From: Rhynchopus sp. YZ270_cl-10
Taxonomy: Eukaryota; Euglenozoa; Diplonemea; Diplonemida; Diplonemidae
Length of the DNA stretch: 64,000 nt
Assembly: GCA_964035575.1 (NCBI GenBank)
Contig: OZ037878.1
Span: 992,001-1,056,000 of the forward strand
Direction of reading: 5' to 3'
The translations under genes and the position numbers were made by a program. Under the pieces are notes generated by a model. It had not been told where the DNA came from. It did not search any database and saw only the letters and a program-made list of their open reading frames with translations. The first letter of the stretch is position 1, and every line of letters begins with the position of its first letter. Positions 1-10,124 of this stretch are shown here, one piece after another.

Positions 1-1974
1 TCTCCTGCCACTGCGGAGACAGTTCATGTAGACCCAACCAGCCCTATCGCGATGCAGGCTCCAGCAGGTATCATTGCGATTGGACTGCAGGAGGTTGATA
101 TGTCTGCGAACGCGCTTCTCAGGGAGGAGACGGAGAATAGCAAACCCTGGATTGAAGCCTTTGTTGCTGCGGCGGGCCCGCAGTATCAGAAGATTGCGTC
201 GAGACAGCTTGCGGGGTTGTTGATTCTGGTTCTTGCGAGGGTGGAGTTGGTGGGGCAGATCACGGATGCGGCGTCAGCGATAGTACGTTGCGGGGCTATG
301 GGGAATAGCATTGCGAATAAGGGTGCGGTGGGGGTGCGGTTGCTTCTTAACAAAACGTCCTTTTGCTTTACGACAGCGCATCTTGCGGCACACCAGAATG
401 AGTCTGAGAAGCGCAACCGCGACTTCACCCGCATCATGGAGAATATGCAGTTCCCCTGCGGCGAGCAGCTTCTCGAGCACGACAGGATCTTCTTCTTTGG
501 GGACCTCAACTACCGCCTCGACCTCACCTACGAAGAGGCCACCGCGCTCACAAAGAAGAACGACATCGCGAAGCTCCTCCTCCACGACCAACTCGAACAG
601 CAGGACCACCTCTTCTGCAACATCTTCAAATTCAAAATCCCCAAGCCCACCTTCCCCCCTACCTACAAATACGACCCAGGGACCTGGGATTACGACACAT
701 CCGAAAAACGCCGCATCCCCTCCTGGACCGATAGAATCCTCTGGCGATCTCGTAAGGGCGGGGTCACCCTCCGCGAGTTTGCGCACAACGAATCCCTCCT
801 CTCCTCAGACCACCGTGCAGTGGGGGCAGTCTTTGACACAAAGGTGCTTCGTGAGGATCCAGAAACAAAGCGCTCTGTGCGAGAGGAGATCCTACAGACG
901 ATTCGTGAGGTGGGAACGAAGGAGTTTGCAGTGCAGCAGATTGAGCTCAGCAAATCGGAGATTAACTTTGGGGATGTCGTCTACGGGCAGATCATTTCGC
1001 AGGATGTGACAGTCACGAACAAAGGGCACGGAGTTGTTTTGGTCAAACTCCATATGTGCTGTGACGACCCGACCCGCAAATCGCGTGCAGTATCCTCAAA
1101 TGCTTCATCCTGGATCTCTGTGTCCGCGCTTCAGGCACGCATTGCACCTGGCGCGTCTGAGGTCTTCACCATTAAATGTTGTGTCGCACACTCTGTCATT
1201 GGCGGTCTTGCCCCCGGTCTCCTCCCGCCACCCTTTGACAACGAAACCCCCGGCTGCGGCAAGATCGACCTCAACCAATCACTCATCTTCAGCACTGGGC
1301 CCACCCAGCGCTTCTGGTTTGAAACCAAAGCACGCTATACTCCGTCCTGTTTCGGGTCGTCTCTTACACACCTGTCTCTCCTAGGGTTGATTCCCATGGC
1401 AAAGGCCTATACAATGTGTCGTGATGACCAGCCCCCAGCACCAAGAAAGCCGCAGATTCCAAAAGAGCTGTGGTGGTTGGTTGACTATTTGATAAGGAAT
1501 GGGAAGCAGACCCCGCAGTTGTTTCAGAGTGATTTGAATATGGAGGCTTTTGAGGTGATACGGGAACATTTGGATGGGAAGTGCGAATCATTGCCGACAC
1601 ATCCATTGATTGATGCGTGTTCAGTGTCGCAGGTGTTGTTGGTGTTTTTGCAGCATTTGCAAGAACCACTTTTGCCGTCAAAACATTACGAACGTCTATT
1701 CGGTGAAAATGCGAGTCCGCAATTCATCCCTCCACGTGATTTGCATCTTCCCCCACCCCATTTCAACTCCTTTACCTACATGATCGCCTTCCTTCGTTTC
1801 CTTCTCCGCCCCGACAACAAAAGCCTGAACAAGCTGACCCCAGAGCTCCTCGCCCAAGGGTTTGCCCCCGCGCTCTTTCAACCCCCACCGTTCTACCCCT
1901 CCACCACACCGGAGCAAGACGACAATGAGCGTGTCAAGAAAACAAAATATTTGCTGCAACTCCTCAAAGGATAA
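1..1974 (+). CDS. Inositol polyphosphate 5-phosphatase with ASH and RhoGAP domains (OCRL/INPP5B type), 5' partial
   Basis: The frame is open to the left edge, so the gene starts outside the window; the first ATG seen (52) lies inside the catalytic domain. Family knowledge: OCRL/INPP5B enzymes remove the 5-phosphate from PI(4,5)P2 and PI(3,4,5)P3 on endosomes, Golgi and ciliary membranes. Seen here: GLQEVDM (about 88-108), GDLNYRLDL (about 497-525), WTDRILW (724-744) and SDHRAV (about 805-822), which are the catalytic motifs and look intact. An ASH-like beta domain follows (about 950-1200), beginning near the FGDVVYGQ segment. A RhoGAP-type helical domain (about 1440-1950) ends the protein. 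No arginine finger is evident in it, as in OCRL, so it probably binds rather than activates small GTPases. No C-terminal CaaX motif is present. The missing N-terminus should carry the first core strand and perhaps a PH domain. Confidence 0.92.
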   Translation, partial: SPATAETVHVDPTSPIAMQAPAGIIAIGLQEVDMSANALLREETENSKPWIEAFVAAAGPQYQKIASRQLAGLLILVLARVELVGQITDAASAIVRCGAMGNSIANKGAVGVRLLLNKTSFCFTTAHLAAHQNESEKRNRDFTRIMENMQFPCGEQLLEHDRIFFFGDLNYRLDLTYEEATALTKKNDIAKLLLHDQLEQQDHLFCNIFKFKIPKPTFPPTYKYDPGTWDYDTSEKRRIPSWTDRILWRSRKGGVTLREFAHNESLLSSDHRAVGAVFDTKVLREDPETKRSVREEILQTIREVGTKEFAVQQIELSKSEINFGDVVYGQIISQDVTVTNKGHGVVLVKLHMCCDDPTRKSRAVSSNASSWISVSALQARIAPGASEVFTIKCCVAHSVIGGLAPGLLPPPFDNETPGCGKIDLNQSLIFSTGPTQRFWFETKARYTPSCFGSSLTHLSLLGLIPMAKAYTMCRDDQPPAPRKPQIPKELWWLVDYLIRNGKQTPQLFQSDLNMEAFEVIREHLDGKCESLPTHPLIDACSVSQVLLVFLQHLQEPLLPSKHYERLFGENASPQFIPPRDLHLPPPHFNSFTYMIAFLRFLLRPDNKSLNKLTPELLAQGFAPALFQPPPFYPSTTPEQDDNERVKKTKYLLQLLKG

Positions 1975-3132
1975 TTTGTTTTATAGTATTGACACCAAAG
2001 GTACACTCTCAAACAAGAGGGCTTTTGTGTTTCAAACCATTTTTTTTTGGGGGATTCTAAAAAGTTAAATTTAACTCCAAAAAGAAAACAGTGTACCTAT
2101 TATAATAGGTCCACCCTAATACTAGGTCCACCACCCTTATGAGGAAATAGAGTAAAAAATAGGGCGGAGTGGGTGGGGTAGAGAGAGAGGGAGGGAGGGA
2201 GGGAGGGGCGTGTATTTTCGAGTGGTGTACACGGGTGTGTGTTTTGTTTGTTTTAATTTTTTTTTTTGGGGGTGGTGGTGATTGGGGGGGGTCTGTTGAG
2301 GCGTTTTCAGCACCAATTTGATTCTATGTTTCTTTTCCGTAATAATGTACAAAAAAAAAACCTACTGTGACTCTAGGGAAAAAAATTCAGACTCAAATAA
2401 AAAAACCTGAGTATTTCTAGGTTTCTGCATTTATATTCCCCCTCTTTGGCACAGAACCGCCTATAAAACAATTTCTACCTGATGCCTCCCTCAGTGTATT
2501 GCATGGAGAGGGAAACCTGAGTCAGCTCACAACTCTGACTCCCTCCATTACACTACTACGACATACAAAGGCCATTTCTTAACACCAAGTGTTATGGGGT
2601 TTTTTAAAGATGACTAAGCACGAGAGGCTTAGATTCATAAGCTTTTCTCTTTTTTTATCCATACAGAAACCAAAAGGGACGTCAGATTACAATAAGAACA
2701 ACTTATTGGCATCATTGTTCACGACGGGGCTGGCCAGTGTATTGTGTATGTGTTTGATAACAGATTTAGAGTGGGGTAACGCCTGAACGGAGTATAGTCC
2801 ATTTGTCACTTCTACCAGCCATACTGAGGGGGAGGCTACGGCTTAGTGACATGGTTGTGTGTTGTGTGTGTACATTTTTCCCTCCCCTTTTGCCTACGTC
2901 GGCGTTTGCAACCTTTTTGTTTTGTGTGTCATGTATTCTGTAGATGCTGTGTCTGCGCCCATGAGGCCCGCTCATCTTATCAACTGTTCTCCCCACCCCC
3001 CCATCCCCATCCCTATCCCCATCTTTGCCTACCTAGAATGTCAGTTTTCCTTTCCTCCTCTCCATCCTCTCCATCCTCTCTACAGAAAAACGCTCCGCAT
3101 CTTGAGGGAGTTGAAAAGAACAAACAAACACT
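1975..3132. other. Intergenic spacer, no gene seen
   Basis: The spacer holds poly-T, poly-G and GGGA-repeat runs and a small hairpin near 2094-2110. No convincing coding region is present on either strand. Its last 90 bases are a pyrimidine tract ending in AG, listed separately. Confidence 0.6.
3045..3085 (+). promoter_or_regulatory. Pyrimidine tract plus AG, likely splice acceptor before the kinesin start
   Basis: Forty bases are almost entirely C and T with TCTCCATCC repeats and end in CTACAG. This is 48 bases upstream of the kinesin ATG, with no upstream coding exon that it could join. Similar acceptor-like tracts precede most genes in the window. This fits trans-splicing of a leader, or a 5' UTR intron. 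Confidence 0.5.
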
Positions 3133-6117
3133 ATGGCTGAGGCAAAGAGTAGAGTGGACATGGGTGGAGGTGACAAGCATGGGGAGGCGTACACCACCCC
3201 GCTTGGTCCCAGAGGAGGCGAGGCGCCGTTGCAGTTCAAGGGCGAGCCTGAGGTGACAAACTTCAAGGTGTACCTGAGACTGCGTCCATACTTCCCGAGC
3301 GAGGTGGAAGAATGCAAGAAGGCAGGCATCGACCCACAGCGGAGCTGTATCGAGTTTGACGAGATGAACGCAAACAAAGTGTCCATTGAAGACCCTGGCA
3401 CGATCAGCGTCAAGCCGAAGCCGCTCCCCCCAAAGAAGCAGTGGAAGGGCGTCAACTTCACAAAGCTGCTCTGGTCCTTCAGCGAGGCGAACCCCCGCTG
3501 GGCAGACGAGGTCAAGCACACCTACTACGACCAGGAGGCCACCTACAAGGCCATCACCGACAATGAGATCGCCGTCAGGGCAATGTACAACGGGCTCTCG
3601 CAGGCCGTCATCGTCTACGGAGGCACGCTCACGGGGAAGACCTACACCGCGCTTGGGGACACCTCCAACGGAGATGCGTCGTGGGGGCTGGCACCGCGTA
3701 TCGTCCGTGCGATCTTCGACGGCAGGAAGCAGTTCCCCAAAGCTGAGCAGAAGGGGGAGCAGAAGAAGATCGACATCGAAGTCATGATCCTGCGTATCTG
3801 GAAGGAGAACATCGAGGACTTCACGGACCCGCAGAACCCACAGAACGTGAACCTGACTGGAGACATGCTGCAGGGTGTGAGCAGCATGCGTCTTGAGTCG
3901 CAGCGTGACGTCACTGAGGTGTGCAATAGGATTATCAAGCTTGGGAAGCGCAAGGAGCGCAGATCACACGTGATTGTGCATGTGAACGTGAGGCAGACGT
4001 CTACCTACAAGGTCGACACAGACCACCACTACGACACAAGCCAGACCACAGAGGCTGTGAAGGCGTCGACCTACACGATTGCTGACATTGGTTCTGGTGG
4101 TAGACACGACTCTGAGTCGCAGAACGACGGGCGTCTTATTGCCAAGCCGAGGACTGCCATCTCGCGTGTGTTCGACCTGCTCCGCAGCAAAACCGAGACA
4201 GACATCCAGAATGAGGTGCAGGACCCCCTCCACGACATGAGACACACACGCGAGAAGAAGGAGCGTGAGAAGTCCTGGTCTGGCAACGGTGTCCTCCTCG
4301 GCCGCCACCAGAAGGACGTCGACCGTGCAAACGACAACGCCCCCGACTCCGCCAAAACCGGGAAGCCCGCCAGCACCAGCAACAGCCACGCAGTGACCCT
4401 CCCTAAGGTGCCCTACAAGGACTCCCGCCTCACACAGATCCTCAGCGAGCAGCTCGGTGGTTGCTGCCAGACCCGCATTGTGTGCTGTGTGACACCCTTC
4501 CACAAGCACAACGTCGACAACGGCCTCACCATCGACTTCTCCAAGAACGCCCTCGTCATCCGCTCCAAAACCTACGTCCGTGAAGACAAGGAGCTCGAAC
4601 GTCTGCAAAAGATCAACGAAGAGAAGATCAAGCTTTCGAACAAGGTCTTTGAGGTGAGCGAGAACGTGCAGAAGGTGCAGGGTGTGCTCAAGGACAGACA
4701 GGTTCAGATGAACAACCTGATGACACGAAACGCACAGCTCACGAGCATGGTGACCGACAGGGAGGAGCAGATTGAGGAGCTCGAGCGTGTGCGCCACTCC
4801 TACAGCAAGGCGATCTGTGCGGTGCAGAGTCTGATGGAGTCTGGCCCGATCAACAAAGAGCTGCAGCAGCGTATCTTGGACGCTATCAAGGAGCAGGAGG
4901 AGATCCGCAGGAAGATGGCGAAGCTGCGTGCTGAGATGCTTCGGATGGAGGTGCAGAGCGGCGAGCGTGATGTGGCGGAGATGGAGAAGGAGCTGGACGA
5001 TGCTCGCGAGGCCAAATGCGACGCACTCCGCATGGTGGGCTACGCTGTGGAGGCTGAGGCGATCACCCTTCTCAAGGGAGAGATGGACGGCGAGAACTTC
5101 CACATTGGTGACACTGTCAAGGTACGTCGCGAGGACTCTTGGCACACCATGACCATCAAGAACCAAACGGGCGAACAGTTCGTTCTGACTGAGAAGGACC
5201 ACACCGGGAAGACAACAGAGGACACCTTCAGCAAGGAAGAGATCTTCTCGCCCAAGAAGAAGAACCACCAGGTTGACCTCAACGCGACAGCAGGACGCTA
5301 CTCCGAAGCCGAGGAGAACGACAAAGCGACCAGCCTGCTCATGGCAAACCTCAAGCAGTACCTCGACAACAACCACGCCGACGGCCTGCCAAAGTTCCAG
5401 GAGCTTATCAGGTCTGAGCTGAAGTTTGCGACAGACCGTCTCTCCCAGGGCGGCTCTGTGCCTGCGAGCGACAGACCAAAGCTGACACCTCTTTTGGAGG
5501 AATGCAACACCGAGTTTGTTGACAAGGTGAAGGCAGCGGTGCAGAAGACTGTCCCAGACGTATCGCAGAAGATGAAGGACAACACTTCGGGTAAGTTCCA
5601 GGGGGATCTGCAGAAGGCACTCTCAGACTCATCGTTCCCGCTTGCGATGCGCATCACGCGTTTGCAAGAGGTTGAGGCGAAGCACGCATCAAACACTATC
5701 GAAAAGGACCGTGCTGCAAGCAAGCTTGTGAAGGGAGTCAACGGCAACGTCAAGGACGCACCTTCCCTGGACACCGTTCAGAACGCAATCTACATCGTGC
5801 ACGACACAAAAGAGCGTCTGGCCGTCCTGCTCGACTACACCTCTCTCCGTGGGAAGATGGAGGACACCCTTGAGGAGTGGCTCGAAGCCATGTCCTCCTC
5901 CTTCGTCCTCGCAATGCAAATCGCAGCAGAAGCAAAAACCGTTGATGAGCAAGCCGCTGCCAAAGAAAAGGAAGCAAAAGAGGAACAAGAACTGGTTGAT
6001 AAGGAGGAGCAGGCCCTCAAGGCAGCAGAAGGTGCAACAGCAGCAAAGCAAAAAGGAGTTGAAAACAAAAAGAAGGAGCTGCAAACTGCGCAAGATAAAT
6101 GTTGTGTGGTGATGTGA
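3133..6117 (+). CDS. Divergent kinesin with C-terminal CaaX box
   Basis: The protein has 994 residues. A kinesin motor domain spans about 43-480. The P-loop is GGTLTGKT (163-170), which keeps the GxxxxGKT core but departs from the usual GQTGSGKT. Switch I is reduced to KERRSH (274-279). Switch II, normally DxxGxE, reads DIGSGG (318-323), so the Gly and Glu that form the salt bridge with switch I are lost. The conserved VPYKDSRLTQIL stretch (about 426-437) confirms the family. A non-conserved charged insert lies at about 340-410. A coiled coil follows (about 480-640), then a small beta-rich stretch (about 650-712) resembling an SH3-like fold, then more helix. The last four residues, CVVM, form a CaaX box of the farnesylation type. 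ATP hydrolysis may be impaired; this is inference. The start ATG at 3133 follows a pyrimidine-AG tract and is in good context (ATGG). Confidence 0.88.
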   Translation: MAEAKSRVDMGGGDKHGEAYTTPLGPRGGEAPLQFKGEPEVTNFKVYLRLRPYFPSEVEECKKAGIDPQRSCIEFDEMNANKVSIEDPGTISVKPKPLPPKKQWKGVNFTKLLWSFSEANPRWADEVKHTYYDQEATYKAITDNEIAVRAMYNGLSQAVIVYGGTLTGKTYTALGDTSNGDASWGLAPRIVRAIFDGRKQFPKAEQKGEQKKIDIEVMILRIWKENIEDFTDPQNPQNVNLTGDMLQGVSSMRLESQRDVTEVCNRIIKLGKRKERRSHVIVHVNVRQTSTYKVDTDHHYDTSQTTEAVKASTYTIADIGSGGRHDSESQNDGRLIAKPRTAISRVFDLLRSKTETDIQNEVQDPLHDMRHTREKKEREKSWSGNGVLLGRHQKDVDRANDNAPDSAKTGKPASTSNSHAVTLPKVPYKDSRLTQILSEQLGGCCQTRIVCCVTPFHKHNVDNGLTIDFSKNALVIRSKTYVREDKELERLQKINEEKIKLSNKVFEVSENVQKVQGVLKDRQVQMNNLMTRNAQLTSMVTDREEQIEELERVRHSYSKAICAVQSLMESGPINKELQQRILDAIKEQEEIRRKMAKLRAEMLRMEVQSGERDVAEMEKELDDAREAKCDALRMVGYAVEAEAITLLKGEMDGENFHIGDTVKVRREDSWHTMTIKNQTGEQFVLTEKDHTGKTTEDTFSKEEIFSPKKKNHQVDLNATAGRYSEAEENDKATSLLMANLKQYLDNNHADGLPKFQELIRSELKFATDRLSQGGSVPASDRPKLTPLLEECNTEFVDKVKAAVQKTVPDVSQKMKDNTSGKFQGDLQKALSDSSFPLAMRITRLQEVEAKHASNTIEKDRAASKLVKGVNGNVKDAPSLDTVQNAIYIVHDTKERLAVLLDYTSLRGKMEDTLEEWLEAMSSSFVLAMQIAAEAKTVDEQAAAKEKEAKEEQELVDKEEQALKAAEGATAAKQKGVENKKKELQTAQDKCCVVM

Positions 6118-8040
6118 GAAAGGGAGTTTTTTTTTTAAAAAGAGCATTTTTGTATATCCAAGAAAGGAACCTTAACGAAACGAAATTACTCTCTTAAAAA
6201 GAGAGAGAAAAAAAGTGTATTGGTGTGCAAGAGTGCAAATAAACAGGGCTGGAGGTGCAAAGAAAATTTCTCGGATTTTTTTTTTTTTTTGGATCCGCTT
6301 TTTTTGGAATTTAGGATAGCCTGCCCTCAACCGAGAGAGGAAAACAAAAGCCTCACAATTTTCGAAAAGAGCGATTTTTTTTTTTTTTCAACTTTTTTTT
6401 TTTTTACGGGAAGACAAAAATAAATGTTGCTTTAGCTTGCTTCCATCCCCCCCTTTTGTTCCCCCCTCAAGGTCTTCATTTTTTTTTTTTTTTTGGGCAC
6501 ACTCGTCCCACCCTCTGATCAAAAGGCTATCGTTTGTGATACCACAGTAGTGGCATCATGTCTTCACACTATGCCTTAATAGTCATTCCCCCCCCCCGCC
6601 CTTCTTAGAAATGCACACACAAGCCCCCCCTTTTTTTTTTCTCTTTTTTTTCGCAATGCCAACTTTTTATCTTTCATTTTTTTTTTTTCCTTTTTTTTGA
6701 ATTCGCTTCCCCCCCTTTCTATAAACTCTCACCCTATATGCCTCTCTCTCTCTCAGTGCTTCAGTCCTGACCTAATTTTCTTGACTGCGGTGCTAGGCCT
6801 TTAAATAGAGGAAAGAGAGAGATGGCATAGGTTGAGGGGTAGTGTGGGAGGTGTTGAGCACTGGAATAAGGGGCATTCTGTGCACAAGAACAACAATTTA
6901 AAAAAAAAGCTTCTTCTATATAGTGGAGCACACTCTAGGGTGTCTACACTAATACAACCAAGTTTTCAAAAAAAAAAAAAAAAAAAAAAACGACCAATTG
7001 TCGAAACAACACACCAGTGTACAGAGTTCCACCTTTGAAAGTGTATTTGACAAAGGAAAAAAGCAAAAAAAAAAAAGTGAACGCAACAGTCTCATATCGC
7101 ATTGCCATATCTTCCTATGTTTTTAAAAAAAGCAAACAAACCTTTGTTTCTAGTTGCCCCATTTTCCTTCTGTAGTCACCGAAGCTTTTTTTTTTTAAAC
7201 CTGAGCTATATTTTTATATTTTTTCCAATCCTTTTTATTCACACACACGTTCCGAGGTTTTGTTTTTGTGAGTATTGTGATTTAACGCTTTTTTCCCCCT
7301 CCAACTACATCCTTTGGGAACAAACCAATAGTAAAGGGTCACAAAATATAGCCAAGGTTCAGCTTCGTATTTTTTGTAATTTTTTTTTTTTTTTATTGTA
7401 TTTGATTCAGGCTCTCCGCTAGGATTTCCGATTTTGAAAATATTCTGTTGATGGTCCACGTTGGTGGGGTACATGCTTGCGCCGCAGGCGCACGGTACGC
7501 AACTTTTTTTTTTACCAACGCCCGATTTTGACTTTTTTGGGACGTTTGAGCACTCACCTCTCCATATCTTCTTCTCCTGAGCTTTTTTGACAGGTGGAAC
7601 GGGTCTGAACCACTTAGCAGAACTTTTTTTTTTTTTTTTTTTTTATACTGGTTTTCTTCCTTGCTTTCGTATTTTTTGTTTTCTGTATCTATGTGGATCC
7701 CCCCCAGTGAACCGTTTGGGACCCCGCTCTGCCGTGGCAGTCGTGGTTAGCGTTGTCATGTTTGTCTGTAGCACACAAGTAAGAAGAGAGACTCTAGGTC
7801 TCATTGGCGTCTGTTTCTCAAAAGTTTGGTTGTTGTTCTACTCTTGTGGGTTGCCGTTAAACGGAAGCGCCTCCCCATTTACCACGAAAATCGGGGGGAA
7901 CATACAGGCTGCACAGATCTCCCCCCACTATGTGGCAGTCGAGCCTTGTTACGTGGCTCCCTGGCCTGACTGCGAACTCCGCGCAACCTCACACGAGGTT
8001 AACCACGGAGTCAAAAGGAAAAAGAAAATATGATAAAAAA

Positions 8041-8095
8041 AAAATTTATAAAGTGCACCCAAGCCCCCCGGGGCCTGGGCACTTTATAAATTAAA
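8041..8095. repeat. Inverted repeat (hairpin), GC-rich tip
   Basis: Arms beginning AATTTATAAAGTGC and ending GCACTTTATAAATT pair around a CCAAGCCCCCCGGGGCCTGG core. The stem is nearly perfect with no gene on either side. It may be a mobile-element remnant or a structural site. Confidence 0.7.
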
Positions 8096-8188
8096 AGGAA
8101 AAGCAATGATTTGTTTTTTTTTGTTTTTTTTTTTTTTGTTTTTTTTTTTTTGATTTTTTTTTGTTTTTTTATTGTTTTTTTTTGAAAA

Positions 8189-8237
8189 GTAAAAAGTATG
8201 TTTGAAAGTGTAACACACTTTCAAACATACTTTTTAC
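8189..8237. repeat. Perfect 23-bp inverted repeat, 3-nt loop
   Basis: Bases 8189-8211 are the exact reverse complement of 8215-8237, separated by AAC. The core is GTATGTTTGAAAGTGT. A perfect 23-bp stem in an otherwise decayed spacer suggests recent origin or selection. Confidence 0.85.
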
Positions 8238-8279
8238 AACAACAAACTTTTTTTTTTTTCTTTTTTTCCCCATTTTCAA

Positions 8280-8308
8280 AAAGTTCTGTTGACAATCAAC
8301 AGAACTTT
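8280..8308. repeat. Recurrent hairpin, 13-bp arms, copy 1
   Basis: AAAGTTCTGTTGA pairs with TCAACAGAACTTT across a CAA loop. The same hairpin with its flanking sequence recurs inverted at 49978-50008, so it is part of a dispersed element. Confidence 0.75.
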
Positions 8309-9617
8309 AGTACCTAGCGGAGTGCCTGATTTGATTTCCTTATGAAGACCAAGCCAACTTTCCATTTTTTTTTTTTTTTTTTTGAAGTGTCAGTTCCTGC
8401 GTCCCAGAGGCGTTTGCACTAATCAACTTCACTTTTTTTAAATATATTTCTTTCATTACGTCCTTGTGTGTGCATTCACCTTTCCCCATAACAAAAAAAA
8501 CACCTTCCATACCCTATATTTTTCCCCCCTGAACAACATGTCTTCTTATTTCATTGCTCTGAGGTGCTTGACCGATCTTGGGGAAGAGAGGGGGTGGGGG
8601 AAAAAAAAATCCGGTGGTTTTGATTTATTGTACATAGATGGGTTTTTATGGTTTTTTTTGTTGCTGTTGTATATTTTTCTATTTTTTTTGAATTTTGTAA
8701 ATATTCAATAATGTTGTGCCCGAGGCGCTCATCGTATTCTTCAACATTTGTTTTTTTTATTTTATTTTGAATGATTTTTCTGTTTTTTTTTTAGTAGTAA
8801 ATATTGTACCGCCTACACTCGTAGGGTGTTTTGTTCAACATACATTGTCAAAAAAAAAATTGTTTTTCAAAAAAAGAAACTTTCTCCCCCCCTCCCCAAC
8901 GTAAAAAAAAAAAAACAAAAAAAAAGCCACGAAACGATAGTTGAATATTCAAATTAAAAAATTGCGTGACTGCGTGCGTTCAACTCAGTATATATTTTTT
9001 TCTTTTTTTTGGCCTCAAAGAGGTTTCCTCTTCACGGCCAGGTAGTCAGTGGGAGCGTATTGCAGTAATAAAAAACATCGACACAGAATATTTATTACAC
9101 ACTTTACGCATGGTGCTTTCGGAAATCGGTCAACGACCTGTCAAATAGCGACCCCTCCCGGATCACCAACACACAAATATTTTTTTTTTGTGAATAGATC
9201 GCCTGACATCTTGATTGAAAACAGAGGGGTTTTGACATTTTTCTTCAAAAGAAAAATGGAAAAATGGAAAAAAGGGGCAAGGGTTTTTTGTTACGGGGAA
9301 CGGGGTCCTTTTTTGATAAGGAAATGGAAAAAAAAAGAAAAAGAAAATACCCCAAAATTTTTTGTTCCAATTTTGTACGGGAAAAAAAAAGTGCGTCATT
9401 TACTCCCACCCCTCATATCTCCGCTTCCTCACACAAAAAAAATGCAGTGTGCTAGTAACAGAGTTTTCATTTTCTCCCGTTTTTCGATGACAACATAAAT
9501 GGACACAATGTGCCCTTCTTTCTTTCTGTCTGTTTTTCTTTTCCCCCCCCCCCCCCCTTTTTTGAAAACAAAGGTATACGTGACAATGCGACGCTTAAGT
9601 TCATCTTTTTCCAACAG

Positions 9618-9644
9618 TTCTGTTCGTTTTTGAAACGAACAGAA
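9618..9644. repeat. Perfect 12-bp hairpin, 3-nt loop
   Basis: TTCTGTTCGTTT pairs with AAACGAACAGAA around TTG. It resembles the 8280 hairpin in size and in its TTCTGTT start. Confidence 0.7.
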
Positions 9645-10124
9645 AACACTTGGGTGAGTTTGTGATGTTTACTCAGATGTCAAATATCATTGCTTTCAAA
9701 GATGTGTACACGTGAGGCACGTGACGTTCATCTAAGGTTTCCTCTCTTCGGACACAGTTTAGTTCCCCCTTAATGCTTGTAGCAGTCATACGGGTCTTGT
9801 ATCTCCCCCTTTTCCCCTTTTATTTTTATTTTTGAAAACAAAGTTCAAGCACATTGCCCACACCATTGCCAAATATTCTTCTCTCCCTCATCCCCCACCC
9901 ATACGACGCGAAGAAACGTAGTCGGAAAAAAATATACAAAAAAAAGCAAACAAACAGCCAAAAAAGTACAGAAAAGCTAAAGTTTTCCCCTCTTCCTTCC
10001 CCATCTTATCCACTTCGATACTGTTCAGGGTGATCCATAGACACCCCTTTAGCCTCCTTTATCAACCCCCTTCAACCCCCGCAGACTTCTACACAACACA
10101 ACACAACACAAACCACACCGCACT

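Larger units (their letters stand above)
6118..10124. other. 4-kb AT-rich spacer with homopolymers and hairpins, no gene seen
   Basis: The stretch is dominated by runs of 8-20 T, A or C. Long open frames here (for example 7587-8033) are low-complexity and lack conserved character. It contains a segment shared in inverted orientation with 40662-40727 (6917-6980), a dispersed GC-rich 19-mer (7479-7497) and several near-perfect hairpins (8041-8095, 8189-8237, 8280-8308, 9618-9644), listed separately. Bases 7404-7425 and 8313-8335 are inverted near-copies, so 7404-8335 may be a decayed element with inverted ends. Confidence 0.6.

Noticed and set aside
3964-5376. 470-codon open frame on the minus strand
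   Set aside because: Antisense to the kinesin. Composition is Leu/Val/His-rich and mirrors the sense codon bias.
7587-8033. 148-codon plus-strand frame in the 4-kb spacer
   Set aside because: It contains homopolymer-coded Phe runs and no conserved pattern; its third positions do not match the real genes.
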